Shown in pieces: positions 1 to 9,873 of a stretch of DNA of 64,000 nt (position 1 is its first letter; each line of letters begins with the position of its first letter). This DNA is from Rhodanobacter sp. PCA2 (GTDB taxonomy: Bacteria > Pseudomonadota > Gammaproteobacteria > Xanthomonadales > Rhodanobacteraceae): contig NZ_NJIC01000047.1 of NCBI RefSeq assembly GCF_013620825.1, forward strand, positions 61,244 through 125,243, read 5' to 3'. The position numbers and the translations under genes are program-made. Below the pieces are notes generated by a model. The model searched no databases. It was not told the origin of the DNA and saw only the letters and a program-made list of their open reading frames with translations.

Positions 1-1421
1 GCGCGACGCTGGCTGCTTGATCACGGCCTGGACGCCGAGGCGCGCCTCGCCGCGCAACAGCCGGACGACGAGCACGGCGCGGAGCTGGCCGACGCGGCCG
101 CGGACGAACCGGCCGCCGCACCCGCGCTGCCGCCGCTGGGGCGGCGCCTGTTCGACGCGCTGCTGCTGCAGCTGCCCGCCTCCACCGAGGCGGTGGAAGA
201 CCTGCTGCTCGCCGGCGTGGCGCCGATCCGTTCGGCCCAGACGCGCGCGCGCGCACGCCGTTGCAACTGGCCGCGGTGAACGGCCACGGCGCATTGCTGC
301 AAGCCCTGCTGGCGCGCGGCTGCGATCCCAACAGCCGGGACCGCGAGGGCCGCACGCCGCTGTTCAACGCGCTGGAGCACGGCGAAGCCGCGCTGCCGCT
401 GGTGCGCGCGCTGATCGCCCACGGCGCCGACGCGGAAGCGACCGACGCCAACGGCGAGACGCCGCTGGGCCTGGCGCTGGAACACCCGGCGATCGAACGC
501 TGGCTGGACTGGGGCCATTGGCCGCGCCCGCTGCGCCCCTTGCGCGCGGGCGACCTGCCCGCCGCGGCGCAGGCCGGCGCGCTGGTCGCGGTGCAGCGGC
601 TGCTGGAACTGGGCTTTCCGGTCGACACCGTGGACAGCCACGGCGCCAGCGCGCTGCTGCACGCCGGCGGCGCGGGCCACGGCGAGATCGCCGCCAGCCT
701 GCTGGACGCCGGCGCCGATCCCGCGCTGGCCGCGGCGAACGGCATCACCCCGCTGGCCGCGGCGGTGGCCGGCGGCCGCGAGGGCACGGCGGCGCTGCTG
801 CTGGAGCGCAAGGCCGAGGTCGACCAGCGCCTGCCGAACCAGAGCACCGCGCTGATGGTGGCCGCCGCGACCGGGCGCCCCGAACTGGCCGAGGCGCTGC
901 TCGCCGCCGGCGCGGACGTCAACGCCGTGGACACGCGCGGCCACAGCGCGCTGCATGCCGCCGCGCAATACGGCTTCGAGCACACCGACAGCCTGCGCGC
1001 GCGGCGCCTGCTCGACGTGCTGCTGAAGCACGGCGCCACCGTCAACCACGCCGACAGCGAGGGCAAGACCGCCCTGCTGTTGCTGCTGGGCGCCCAGGCG
1101 CGCCCCGGCAGCGCCTGCGACGCCACCCATCTGGGCGCGCTCGCCCCGGTGCTGCTGGAAGCCGGCGCCGACGTGGCGCACGCGGACCAGCGCGGCGTCA
1201 CCGCCTTGCACGCCTGCGCGATGCACGCCCTGCTGTCGCCGGCCCGGGTGCTGCTGTCGCGCGGCGCGGATCGGGCCGCCGTCGATGCGTTCGGCCGCAC
1301 GGCGGCCGACGTGGCGCGCCAGCTGGGCTACGTGGACATCGCCCACGAACTGGCCGTGCGCAGCAGCGCGATCCCCAGCGTGCGGCAGACGCTGCGCCAG
1401 CCGGCCCAGCCGGCGGAATGA
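1..1421 (+). pseudogene. Ankyrin-repeat protein, 5' truncated by the window and frameshifted
   Basis: Tandem ankyrin repeats run to the TGA at 1419-1421, with repeated GRTPL/GxTPL and LLxxGADxN-type helices (for example near 700-760 and 890-940). Bases 1-240 read in frame 1 as the same kind of protein (start RRWLLDHGLDAEARLA), but that frame stops at 271-273. The repeat consensus (RTPLQLAAVNGHG) resumes from about 252 in frame 3. The switch lies in a CG dinucleotide run at 242-253. A TTG at 261 could only begin inside a repeat, so an intact upstream reading is more likely. Ankyrin proteins bind partner proteins; no partner is evident. The gene is either a phase-type variant, a decayed gene, or a sequencing error. 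Confidence 0.75.
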
Positions 1422-1452
1422 GCGTCCGGGCCCGCGCGGCCCGGGCCGTCCC

Positions 1453-2532
1453 TCAGGCCACCTCGGCCTGCCGGTGCGCATGCCGCAGCGACGGCAGGCC
1501 GCGCCAGGCATCGGCGACCTGCTCCACGCCGAGTTCGTCCACGCGCGCAGCGTGCGGCGGACCGCCGAGCACCGTCACCCAGCCACCCGGCGCGGCGCGC
1601 GGCGCCCAGTGCGCGGGCGATGCCGCGCCGAACATCACCACCAGCGGACAGCCCATCGCGGCGGCGAGGTGGGCCGGCCCGGTGTCCACCGAGACCATGC
1701 TGTGCGCGCAGGCCAGCAGCGCCTTGAGCCGTCCCAGCGGCAGGTCATCGGCCACCGATACCACGGACTCACTCGCCGCGATGGCGCGGATGCCTTCCAG
1801 GTAGTCGGCCTCGCGCGGGCTGCCGCACAACAGCACGCGCGCCGAGGGCAGCGTCTCCAGGATCGTCCACGCCAGCGCCGCCCAATGCTGCAGCGGCCAC
1901 GCCTTGTCGTCGTCCGCGATCGCGCGCACGCCGTTCCAGCGCAGCGTGCGCTTGTTCGCGGGCTGCAGCAGCACCAGCGGCCGGTCGTGCAGCCCGCGCG
2001 CCTGCAGCCAGCGCGCGCATTCCGCCCGCGCCACCACATCGACCTGCAACTGCGGAGCTGCGCCGGGATCGACGGCCAGCGCATCGCAGCGCCCGCGGAA
2101 CGCGGGCGGCGTGCAATCGCCGAAACGCAGCAGGTGGTCGACCCAGTGCTCGCGTTCGCGCAGCGGCGTGTCCAGCAGCCAGGCGCGATGCGCCGCCGGC
2201 ACGCCGGCCAGGCCCAGCGCGCGCCGTATCCGCAGCAGCGCACGCGGCTGCGGTTCGCAGATGTACACCGGTGCGTTGCGGCGCTCGTGCAGCCAGCCGA
2301 TCGCGCGCCAGTGCTCGCGGCTGACCAGCAGCGGACGGCGCGGCGCCCGCAGCGCGAACACGTCGGCCACCTCGGGCTGGTCCGCATAAAGCCCGGTGGG
2401 CCACGCGCCTATTGCCAGCAGGTCGCAGGGCTGGCCGTAGCGCTGCTGCAACTTGTGCAGCAGGGGTTGCAGCAGCACGGTATCGCCGAGGCGGCCGTAG
2501 CGGATGACGAGCGGGCACGGAGAGGCAGGCAT
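1453..2532 (-). CDS. Glycosyltransferase family 9 (heptosyltransferase-like)
   Basis: 359 residues. The N-terminal strand-loop IRYGRLGD (about 10-17) and the C-terminal SVDTGPAHLAAAMGCP block (about 281-296) are the two hallmarks of GT9, the family of ADP-heptose:LPS heptosyltransferases. The D-TGP-AH block binds the nucleotide-sugar. By family, it would add heptose or a related sugar to LPS core at the inner face of the inner membrane. The acceptor cannot be read from the sequence and no other LPS genes flank it. It is convergent with the ankyrin gene and on the same strand as the antiporter gene upstream, about 100 bases apart. Confidence 0.85.
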   Translation of the reverse strand: MPASPCPLVIRYGRLGDTVLLQPLLHKLQQRYGQPCDLLAIGAWPTGLYADQPEVADVFALRAPRRPLLVSREHWRAIGWLHERRNAPVYICEPQPRALLRIRRALGLAGVPAAHRAWLLDTPLREREHWVDHLLRFGDCTPPAFRGRCDALAVDPGAAPQLQVDVVARAECARWLQARGLHDRPLVLLQPANKRTLRWNGVRAIADDDKAWPLQHWAALAWTILETLPSARVLLCGSPREADYLEGIRAIAASESVVSVADDLPLGRLKALLACAHSMVSVDTGPAHLAAAMGCPLVVMFGAASPAHWAPRAAPGGWVTVLGGPPHAARVDELGVEQVADAWRGLPSLRHAHRQAEVA

Positions 2533-2628
2533 GCCCGGTCGAACGCCGCATGCCGGGCCTCCGTTGACGGCAGGAACTTGCGGCGCAAGAGCTTGTATCG
2601 AAACGTAAAATCAGCCGCCGCGCCGCGC

Positions 2629-4473
2629 TCAATCGGTGCTGGTCAGCGGCGTGTCCGGATCGCGTTCGCGCGCCTGCCGCGCGGCGGGTTCGGCATCCGC
2701 CTCGAACAGTTTTTCCAGCTCCGCCACCGCCTCGCGGGTGGTCTGCACCAGCTTGGCCTCGTCGTCGTAGACGAGGTATTGCGTCTTGATCAATTCGGAG
2801 TCCTGGCGACGGAAACGCTCCACGCGATCCATCGCGCGCTCCGGCGTCATGCCCAGCGCGATCAGCGCCTGCTTGCTCATCTTCAGGCTGGAGTACAGCG
2901 TCTCGCGGATCGGCTCCTCGATGCCCAGGTCCATCAGGCGCCACACGTGCTGGCGGTTGCGCGCGCGCGCCACGATCTTCAGGTGCGGATACATGCGCCG
3001 CACCACGCGCGCCACGTGCAGGCTGGATTCCGGATCGTCGCTGGCCAGCACGAACACCTCGGCCTTGTCCGCCTGCGCCGCGCGCAGCAGCTCCGGCCGC
3101 GCCGGATCGCCGTAGAAGATGTCGCTCCAGCGGCCGAAGCGGCGCACCAGGTCCACCTGCTCGACCGAATGGTCCAGCGCCACGAACGGCACGCCTTCGG
3201 CGCGCAGGATGCGCGACACGATCTGCCCCATGCGGCCGTAGCCGGCGATGATCACCCGCGGCGAATGCGCCACGATGGTGTCGAAGTCCCGCGCCGGCTT
3301 GCGCACCTTGTGCGCGCCCAGCAGCTTCGCCAGCGCGGACACCAGCAGCGGGGTCAGCGCCATCGACAGCGTGATCGCCAGCACCAGCAGGTTGTGCTGC
3401 TCCGCGCTGATCAGCTTGCGCTCGTCGGCGAGCTTGAGCACCACGAACGCGAACTCGCCGCCGCAGGCCAGCAGCACCGCGAGGCGCAGCGCGTCGCCGG
3501 GCTCCAGCGCGCCCACGATGCGCCCCAGCGGCCACAGCAGCGCGCCTTTCAGCAGCAGCAGCGCGGCCACGATCCCGAACACCAGCAGGGGTTGGTGCAG
3601 CAGCAGCGAGATGTCCATCGACATGCCCACGCTGATGAAGAACAGGCCCAGCAGCAGGCCCTTGAACGGTTCGATGTTGGATTCCAGCTCGTGGCGGTAT
3701 TCCGAATCGGCCAGCAGCACGCCGGCGAGGAAGGCGCCCAGCGTCACCGACACGCCGGCCACTTCCATCAGCAGCGCCACGCCCATCACCACCAGCAGCG
3801 CGGTGGCGGTGGACACCTCGACCGCGTCCGCCTTCGCCACGAAGCGGAACACCGGCCGCAACAGGTAGCGGCCGCCCACGATCACGGCCACGATCACGCC
3901 CACCGTGCGCAGCGCGCCGACGAGATCGAAGCCGTGGGTGTCCGCGCCGCTGGCCAGCAGCGGCACCGCGGCGATCAGCGGAATCGCCGCCAGGTCCTGG
4001 AACAGCAGGATCGCGAACGCCTGCCGTCCGTAGGCGGTCCCGGCCTCCTTGCGCTCGCCCAGTATCTGCAGGCCGAACGCGGTGGAGGACAGCGCCAGGC
4101 TGCCGCCCACGATCATCGCCGCGCCGGGCAGCATGCCCAGCAGCTGCCACGCGATCACGCCGATCACCGCACTGGTGGCGAGCACCTGCAGCAGGCCGGT
4201 GCCGAACACCTGTCGCCGCATCACCCACAGGCGCTGCGGCGACAGCTCCAGGCCGATCACGAACAGCATCAGCACCACGCCGAACTCGGAGATCGTGGCG
4301 ATGCCCCCGGTGTCGCTCACCAGGCGCAGCGCCTGCGGCCCTATCGCCATGCCGGCCAGGAGATACCCGAGTACCGAACCGAGCCGGAACCGCTTGGTCA
4401 GAGGCACCGCGATCACCGTGGCCAGCAGGAACACCACGGCGACCTGCAGGAAATGATGGCTGTCCACGCGCAC
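2629..4473 (-). CDS. CPA2-family K+/H+ antiporter with TrkA-N domain (Kef-type)
   Basis: 614 residues. About 12 hydrophobic segments cover residues 8-390, including the FQDLAAIPL segment (158-166) with the conserved Gln-Asp of CPA2 exchangers and the GLFFISVGM helix. A Rossmann TrkA-N/RCK domain begins at about 404 with GYGRMG (411-416), followed by a short charged tail. KefB/KefC proteins have this layout and carry out glutathione-adduct-gated K+ efflux coupled to H+ entry, which protects against electrophiles. No KefF/KefG partner quinone reductase is adjacent, so gating is uncertain. It may share a transcript with the GT9 gene. Confidence 0.88.
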   Translation of the reverse strand: MRVDSHHFLQVAVVFLLATVIAVPLTKRFRLGSVLGYLLAGMAIGPQALRLVSDTGGIATISEFGVVLMLFVIGLELSPQRLWVMRRQVFGTGLLQVLATSAVIGVIAWQLLGMLPGAAMIVGGSLALSSTAFGLQILGERKEAGTAYGRQAFAILLFQDLAAIPLIAAVPLLASGADTHGFDLVGALRTVGVIVAVIVGGRYLLRPVFRFVAKADAVEVSTATALLVVMGVALLMEVAGVSVTLGAFLAGVLLADSEYRHELESNIEPFKGLLLGLFFISVGMSMDISLLLHQPLLVFGIVAALLLLKGALLWPLGRIVGALEPGDALRLAVLLACGGEFAFVVLKLADERKLISAEQHNLLVLAITLSMALTPLLVSALAKLLGAHKVRKPARDFDTIVAHSPRVIIAGYGRMGQIVSRILRAEGVPFVALDHSVEQVDLVRRFGRWSDIFYGDPARPELLRAAQADKAEVFVLASDDPESSLHVARVVRRMYPHLKIVARARNRQHVWRLMDLGIEEPIRETLYSSLKMSKQALIALGMTPERAMDRVERFRRQDSELIKTQYLVYDDEAKLVQTTREAVAELEKLFEADAEPAARQARERDPDTPLTSTD

Positions 4474-4563
4474 TCCGGTTCGATCGCGAGGCCCGATTAT
4501 TCCACGCGGCCATGTTCAGGAGAGGTGGTGCCGCCCGGCGCCGCCGCATGGGATCATGCCGGC

Positions 4564-5358
4564 ATGAAGATTTTCGTCGCCCTCGCCGCGCTCGCCCTCG
4601 CGCTGGTCGCCCCGCTGCATGCGCAGGACGGCATCCCGGTCTACGGCTACCGCGTGGTGCACAGCTACCCGCACGATCCCAGGGCCTATACCGAAGGCCT
4701 GCTCTATCTGGACGGCCGCCTCTACGAGAGCACCGGCCAGGTCGGCAGCTCCAGCGTGCGCAAGGTGGACCTCGCGACCGGCAAGGTGCTGCAGCAGTCG
4801 CCCACGCCCTGGCCGGCCTACGGCGAAGGCATCGCGGTGTGGAAGGACCGGCTGATCCAGCTCAGCTGGCAGGACCACGTGGGTTTCGTCTACGACCTCG
4901 CCACGCTGAAGCCGCAGGCGCGCTTCGCCTATCCCGGCGAAGGCTGGGCGCTCACCAGCGACGGCGAGCGGCTCTACATGAGCGACGGCACGCCGGTGAT
5001 CCGCATCCTCGATCCCGACACGCTCAAGCAGACCGGCCGGATCGACGTGACGGCAGACGGCCAGCCGCTGCAGAACATCAACGAGCTGGAATGGGTGAAG
5101 GGCGAAATCTTCGCCAACGTATGGCTCACCACGCGCATCGCGCGCATCGACCCGGCCAGCGGCAAGGTGGTCGGCTGGATCGAGCTGGCCGGGCTGGGGC
5201 CGAAGCCGGAGCAGCTGGCCGATCCGACCAACGACGTGCTGAACGGCATCGCCTGGGACGCGAAGCACGACCGCCTGTTCGTCACCGGCAAGTGCTGGCC
5301 GCGGCTGTACGAGATCAAGCTCACCGCGCCCAGCACTAGGTCCGCGCGGCGGCGGTGA
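4564..5358 (+). CDS. Glutaminyl-peptide cyclotransferase (glutamine cyclotransferase), secreted
   Basis: 264 residues. ATG 4564 opens a clear signal peptide (MKIFVALAALALALVAPLHA, cleavage after residue 20). The mature part follows the plant/bacterial type QC beta-propeller: HSYPHDPRAYTEGLLY near the start, then WPAYGEGIAVW, GEGWALTSDG, INELEWVKGEIFANVW and DVLNGIAWD. The enzyme cyclises N-terminal Gln to pyroglutamate on exported proteins. Xanthomonas campestris QC is the best studied bacterial homologue. The much longer upstream reading in this frame crosses the antisense antiporter gene and is not credible. Confidence 0.9.
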   Translation: MKIFVALAALALALVAPLHAQDGIPVYGYRVVHSYPHDPRAYTEGLLYLDGRLYESTGQVGSSSVRKVDLATGKVLQQSPTPWPAYGEGIAVWKDRLIQLSWQDHVGFVYDLATLKPQARFAYPGEGWALTSDGERLYMSDGTPVIRILDPDTLKQTGRIDVTADGQPLQNINELEWVKGEIFANVWLTTRIARIDPASGKVVGWIELAGLGPKPEQLADPTNDVLNGIAWDAKHDRLFVTGKCWPRLYEIKLTAPSTRSARRR

Positions 5359-5479
5359 TCAGCCGGCGCGGATGCGCCGCATCGCGCTGGCGCGGGGCGA
5401 CAGGTTAACCCGTTCGGCGCCTGGCCGGAACGGAAGCGGCCACCGGCCGCAGCGCGATCCGCATTCAAAGGAGCATCCC

Positions 5480-5860
5480 ATGCCACTCGTCCGCATCTCC
5501 CTGCGCCGCGGCAAGTCCGCCGCCCACCTCGCCGCCCTGCGCAACGGCATCTACGCCGCCATGCGCGACACGTTCGACGTGCCGGAGCGCGACCGCTTCA
5601 TCCTCATCCACCAGCACGAGGCGGAGGAGTTCGACTGCGATCCGGACTATCTGGGCATCGCGCGCAGCAGCGACCTGGTGATCGTGCAGATCGCCTGCAA
5701 CGACACGCGCACGCTGGAGCAGAAGCAGGCGCTCTACCAGCGCGTCGTCGAGAATCTTGCAGCCGATCCCGGCCTGCGGCCCGAAGACGTGTTCATCAAC
5801 CTGCTGGAAACGGCGAAGCAGAACTGGTCGTTCGGCAACGGCATCGCGCAGTACGCGTGA
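5480..5860 (+). CDS. Tautomerase family protein
   Basis: 126 residues, preceded by AAAGGAG at 5467-5473 (7 to 12 bases before ATG 5480). It begins Met-Pro (MPLVRISLRRGKS): in the tautomerase superfamily the exposed Pro2 is the catalytic base. The later DxxDYLGIxRSxDLVIVQI and GLRPEDVFINLLE blocks match the larger Tautomerase_2-like group found next to many redox or hydrolase genes. The substrate is unknown. It stands alone between the QC gene and the antisense hydrolase. Confidence 0.8.
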   Translation: MPLVRISLRRGKSAAHLAALRNGIYAAMRDTFDVPERDRFILIHQHEAEEFDCDPDYLGIARSSDLVIVQIACNDTRTLEQKQALYQRVVENLAADPGLRPEDVFINLLETAKQNWSFGNGIAQYA

Positions 5861-5878
5861 ACGTGGCGCGGCGCCGGC

Positions 5879-6814
5879 TCAGTGGGGCAGCACGCCCAGG
5901 CCGCGCATCCACTCGTCGGCCAGGTCGGTCCAGCGGGTGATGGGCTTGTCGGTGCGGCGCACGCCGAACGCATGGCCGCCGTGCGCATAGAGGTGCATCT
6001 CCGTGGGCACGCCGGCCTGCTTCAATCCGGCGAAATAGACCAGCGCCTGCTGCACGCCGTCCACGTCGTCGTCCTCGGCCTGCACGATGAAGGTGGGCGG
6101 CGTGTCGCTGGTGACCGGCACGTTGGGATTCAGCTTGCCGTTCTCCAGCGCGAGATGCCCCGGGTAGATCGCCATGGCGAAATCCGGGCGCACGCTTTCC
6201 TTGTCGGCCGCGTCCACCGGCTTGTACAGGCGCTTGAAGTGCGTGCTGATCTCCGCCACGAGGAAACCGCCGGCGGAGAAGCCGACCACGCCGACCTTGT
6301 GCGGATCGACATGCCATTCGGCGGCGCGGGAACGTACCAGCCCCATCGTGCGCTGCACGTCTTCCAGCGCCATCGTCGGCACCTGGTAGTTGTGCGGGCG
6401 GCTGTTGGTACGCCAGTCGTAGGGCGCACCCGGCACGCGGTACTTCAGCAGCACGCAGGTGATGCCGCGCGAAGTCAGCCAGTCGCAGATCTCGGTGCCT
6501 TCGAGGTCGATGGCCAGGATCTCGAAGCCGCCGCCAGGAATCACCACCACCGCGGCACCGGTGTTCTTCCCCTGCGGCGGATACACCGTCATGGTGGGCC
6601 GCGACACGTTGCTGATCGCGGTCACGTGCTTGCCGGCGAGCAGGTCGGGGCTGGTCTTCACCGTCTCCGGCCCCGGCATCGCCCGCATGTCGGGCGGCGT
6701 GCCTGGCCACAGCGGGATCTGCGCGTGGCCGGCGGCGGGCTGCCAGACCTCGGCCCCGGCCGGCAGGCTGGCGCAGGCGAACAACAGGCACAGCGGCATC
6801 AGCCAGGTTTTCAT
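5879..6814 (-). CDS. Secreted alpha/beta hydrolase (BD-FAE/esterase-lipase type)
   Basis: 311 residues. The start at 6814 gives a signal peptide (MKTWLMPLCLLFACASLPAGA); upstream extension to 6979 would overlap the end of hemB. Motifs are the oxyanion HGG-like segment VVVIPGGGFEILA (about 90-102), nucleophile elbow GFSAGGFL, acid QAEDDDVDG, and His in YAHGGHAFG. These proteins deacetylate or de-esterify carbohydrate or xylan-type esters in the periplasm. No CAZy gene flanks it, so the substrate is open. It follows hemB on the same strand after 136 bases. Confidence 0.82.
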   Translation of the reverse strand: MKTWLMPLCLLFACASLPAGAEVWQPAAGHAQIPLWPGTPPDMRAMPGPETVKTSPDLLAGKHVTAISNVSRPTMTVYPPQGKNTGAAVVVIPGGGFEILAIDLEGTEICDWLTSRGITCVLLKYRVPGAPYDWRTNSRPHNYQVPTMALEDVQRTMGLVRSRAAEWHVDPHKVGVVGFSAGGFLVAEISTHFKRLYKPVDAADKESVRPDFAMAIYPGHLALENGKLNPNVPVTSDTPPTFIVQAEDDDVDGVQQALVYFAGLKQAGVPTEMHLYAHGGHAFGVRRTDKPITRWTDLADEWMRGLGVLPH

Positions 6815-6950
6815 GCTGCTCCCTCGCCGCGGCGCCGGGCCGGGGCTGGATGGTAGTGGCGGCATTCGGACGAATGCCGCCACCATCATGCAGCGCATTG
6901 CGGACGCGGGGCGGCCGCCGGCATGGATTTTTCCGGGCAGGCCGCGCCGG

Positions 6951-7973
<1,023 letters not shown>

Positions 7974-8113
7974 TTAGCGCCGCGCACGGCCCGGCACGGC
8001 CGGCGCGGGCGGTTTGCCGCAGCGCCGCATGCCGCAACGAAACCGCTACATGGAACACACGCCACGCATACGGCGTTCAGTACAGGCTCGCGACACCCCC
8101 GCGAGGCTCCGCC

Positions 8114-9775
8114 ATGAAAACTCTTGCGAATCGCGTCCTCCATGCCGGCCACCCGCTTCCGGCCGGGGCACGCTACCTGGGCCCGCACACCAGCCGCAGC
8201 CCGATCGGCGTCACCGTGGTGCTGCGCCGCATGGGCGCGCAGCCGCCACCCGCGCCGGCGGCCTGGCCGCATCCCCCGCGCTGGCCGCGCGGCGAGTTCG
8301 GCGCGCACTGCGGCGCCGATCCGGCAGACATCGACTGCGTGCGCAACTACGCCACCTCGCACGGTCTGGTGGAAACCGGCTGCGAACCGCATCGGCGCGT
8401 GCTGCACTTCAAGGGGTCCGTGGACGCGCTGCAGCGCGCATTCGGCGTGCAGCTGGGGCGCTACCGGCTGCCCGGCCAGCGCAGCTACGTGGTGGGTTGC
8501 GAACACGCCCCCGCGCTGCCGGCGGACGTGGCGCCGTCGGTGCTCGCCGTGCTGGGGCTGGATCGCCGCCCGGTGGCGAAGCCGCACTTCCGCAAGGCGC
8601 TGGCGGCACCGCACCAGACCTATACCCCGCCCGGGATCGGACAGCTTTACAACTTCCCCGCCAACACCGACGGCAGCGGCCAGTGCGTGGCGCTGATCGA
8701 GCTGGGCGGCGGCTTCAGCCAGGCCGACCTCACCACGTACTTCAACGGGCTGGGCATCGCCACGCCGCCCACGGTGACGGCGGTGTCGGTGGCCGGCGGC
8801 AAGAACGCGCCCGGCGGCGCAGCCGACGCGGAGGTGATGCTGGACATCGAGATGGTGGGCGGCCTCGCGCCCGGGGCGGCAATCGCGGTGTACTTCGCGC
8901 CGAATACCGACCAGGGCTTCTACGAGGCGATCTCGCAGGCCGCGCACGATGCGCAGCTCAAGCCCTCGGTGATCTCGATCAGCTGGGGCGGCCCGGAGGA
9001 CAGCTGGAGCGCGTCCTCGCTCGCCGCGATGCAGAGCGCGCTGGCGGACGCCGCCGCGATGGGCGTCACGGTGACCGCCGCGTCCGGCGACAGCGGCTCC
9101 GGCGACGGCGAAACCGACGGCCAGCCGCACGTGGACTTCCCCGCCTCCAGCCCCTATGCGCTGGGTTGCGGCGGCACCACGCTGACCGCCAGCGCCGGCA
9201 CGATCAGCAGCGAAGTGGTGTGGAACGACACCGCCAGCAACAACGGCGCCACCGGCGGCGGCGTCAGCATCGACTACGCGCTGCCCACCTGGCAGCAGGG
9301 CAGCAAGGTGCCGCAGGCGCCCGGCGGCTACGCGGGGCGTGGCGTGCCCGACGTGGCTGGCAACGCCGATCCGCTCACCGGCTACCAGGTGCGCGTGGAC
9401 GGCCAGGACGAGGTGATCGGCGGCACCAGCGCGGTGGCGCCGCTGTGGGCCGCGCTGCTGGCGCGCTGCAACCAGGCGCTGGGCCGCGCCGTGGGCGACG
9501 TGCATGCCGCGCTGTACCAGGTCGGCACGACGGCGTTCCGCGACATCACCCAGGGCAACAACGGCGCCTACAACGCAAGCACGGGCTGGGATGCCTGCAC
9601 CGGGCTTGGCAGTCCAGACGGCCAGATGCTGCTGACCGCGCTCACCGCGCAGAACCCGCCCGTCACGGGCTCGCCCGCTCCGACGCCCGCGCCTGCCCCG
9701 ACGCCCGCTCCGGCGCCTGCACCCGCGCCACCGCCCAAACCGGGCAGGCATCACCGCAAGCACAAGCACGGCTGA
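8114..9775 (+). CDS. S53 family peptidase (sedolisin/kumamolisin-like) with low-complexity C-terminal tail
   Basis: 553 residues. An N-terminal pro-kumamolisin activation domain (about 15-155; IGVTVVLRR, DxxCVRNYATSHGL) is followed by the subtilisin-fold domain. Sedolisin catalytic residues can be placed: Glu and Asp in AEVMLDIE (E-x3-D), oxyanion Asp in ASGDSGSGDG, and Ser in GGTSAVAPLWAAL. The Ca2+-site region is near DITQGNNGAYNASTGWDACTGLGSP. The tail after about 515 is Ala/Pro/Thr repeats ending in a His/Lys-rich segment. Family members are acid-active endopeptidases, self-processed after export. No clear signal peptide is visible at the N-terminus (MKTLANRVLHAGHPLPAG). Confidence 0.92.
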   Translation: MKTLANRVLHAGHPLPAGARYLGPHTSRSPIGVTVVLRRMGAQPPPAPAAWPHPPRWPRGEFGAHCGADPADIDCVRNYATSHGLVETGCEPHRRVLHFKGSVDALQRAFGVQLGRYRLPGQRSYVVGCEHAPALPADVAPSVLAVLGLDRRPVAKPHFRKALAAPHQTYTPPGIGQLYNFPANTDGSGQCVALIELGGGFSQADLTTYFNGLGIATPPTVTAVSVAGGKNAPGGAADAEVMLDIEMVGGLAPGAAIAVYFAPNTDQGFYEAISQAAHDAQLKPSVISISWGGPEDSWSASSLAAMQSALADAAAMGVTVTAASGDSGSGDGETDGQPHVDFPASSPYALGCGGTTLTASAGTISSEVVWNDTASNNGATGGGVSIDYALPTWQQGSKVPQAPGGYAGRGVPDVAGNADPLTGYQVRVDGQDEVIGGTSAVAPLWAALLARCNQALGRAVGDVHAALYQVGTTAFRDITQGNNGAYNASTGWDACTGLGSPDGQMLLTALTAQNPPVTGSPAPTPAPAPTPAPAPAPAPPPKPGRHHRKHKHG

Positions 9776-9873
9776 GCGGATGTTTCCGCACCATACGTAT
9801 GCAGATAGTGGACGCGCACCGGCCTGACAAGGCACGCTTGTCCTTTGTGCCACGTCACAGGGTTCCTCCCCCG

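Noticed and set aside
261-1421. Ankyrin gene starting intact at TTG 261
   Set aside because: The TTG codon lies inside the RTPLQLA consensus of a repeat, no ribosome site precedes it, and ankyrin-like coding continues upstream in another frame.
1285-5358. Very long open readings antisense to or upstream of real genes (also at 11533-15915, 32454-35291, 39105-42551, 60347-62932)
   Set aside because: They are low-complexity Arg/Ala/Gln/His-rich translations caused by high third-position GC, they overlap recognisable genes on the other strand or frame, and show no domain.
9660-9775. Ala-Pro repeat region as a separate tandem repeat element
   Set aside because: It is in frame and continuous with the S53 peptidase; it is simply the low-complexity protein tail.
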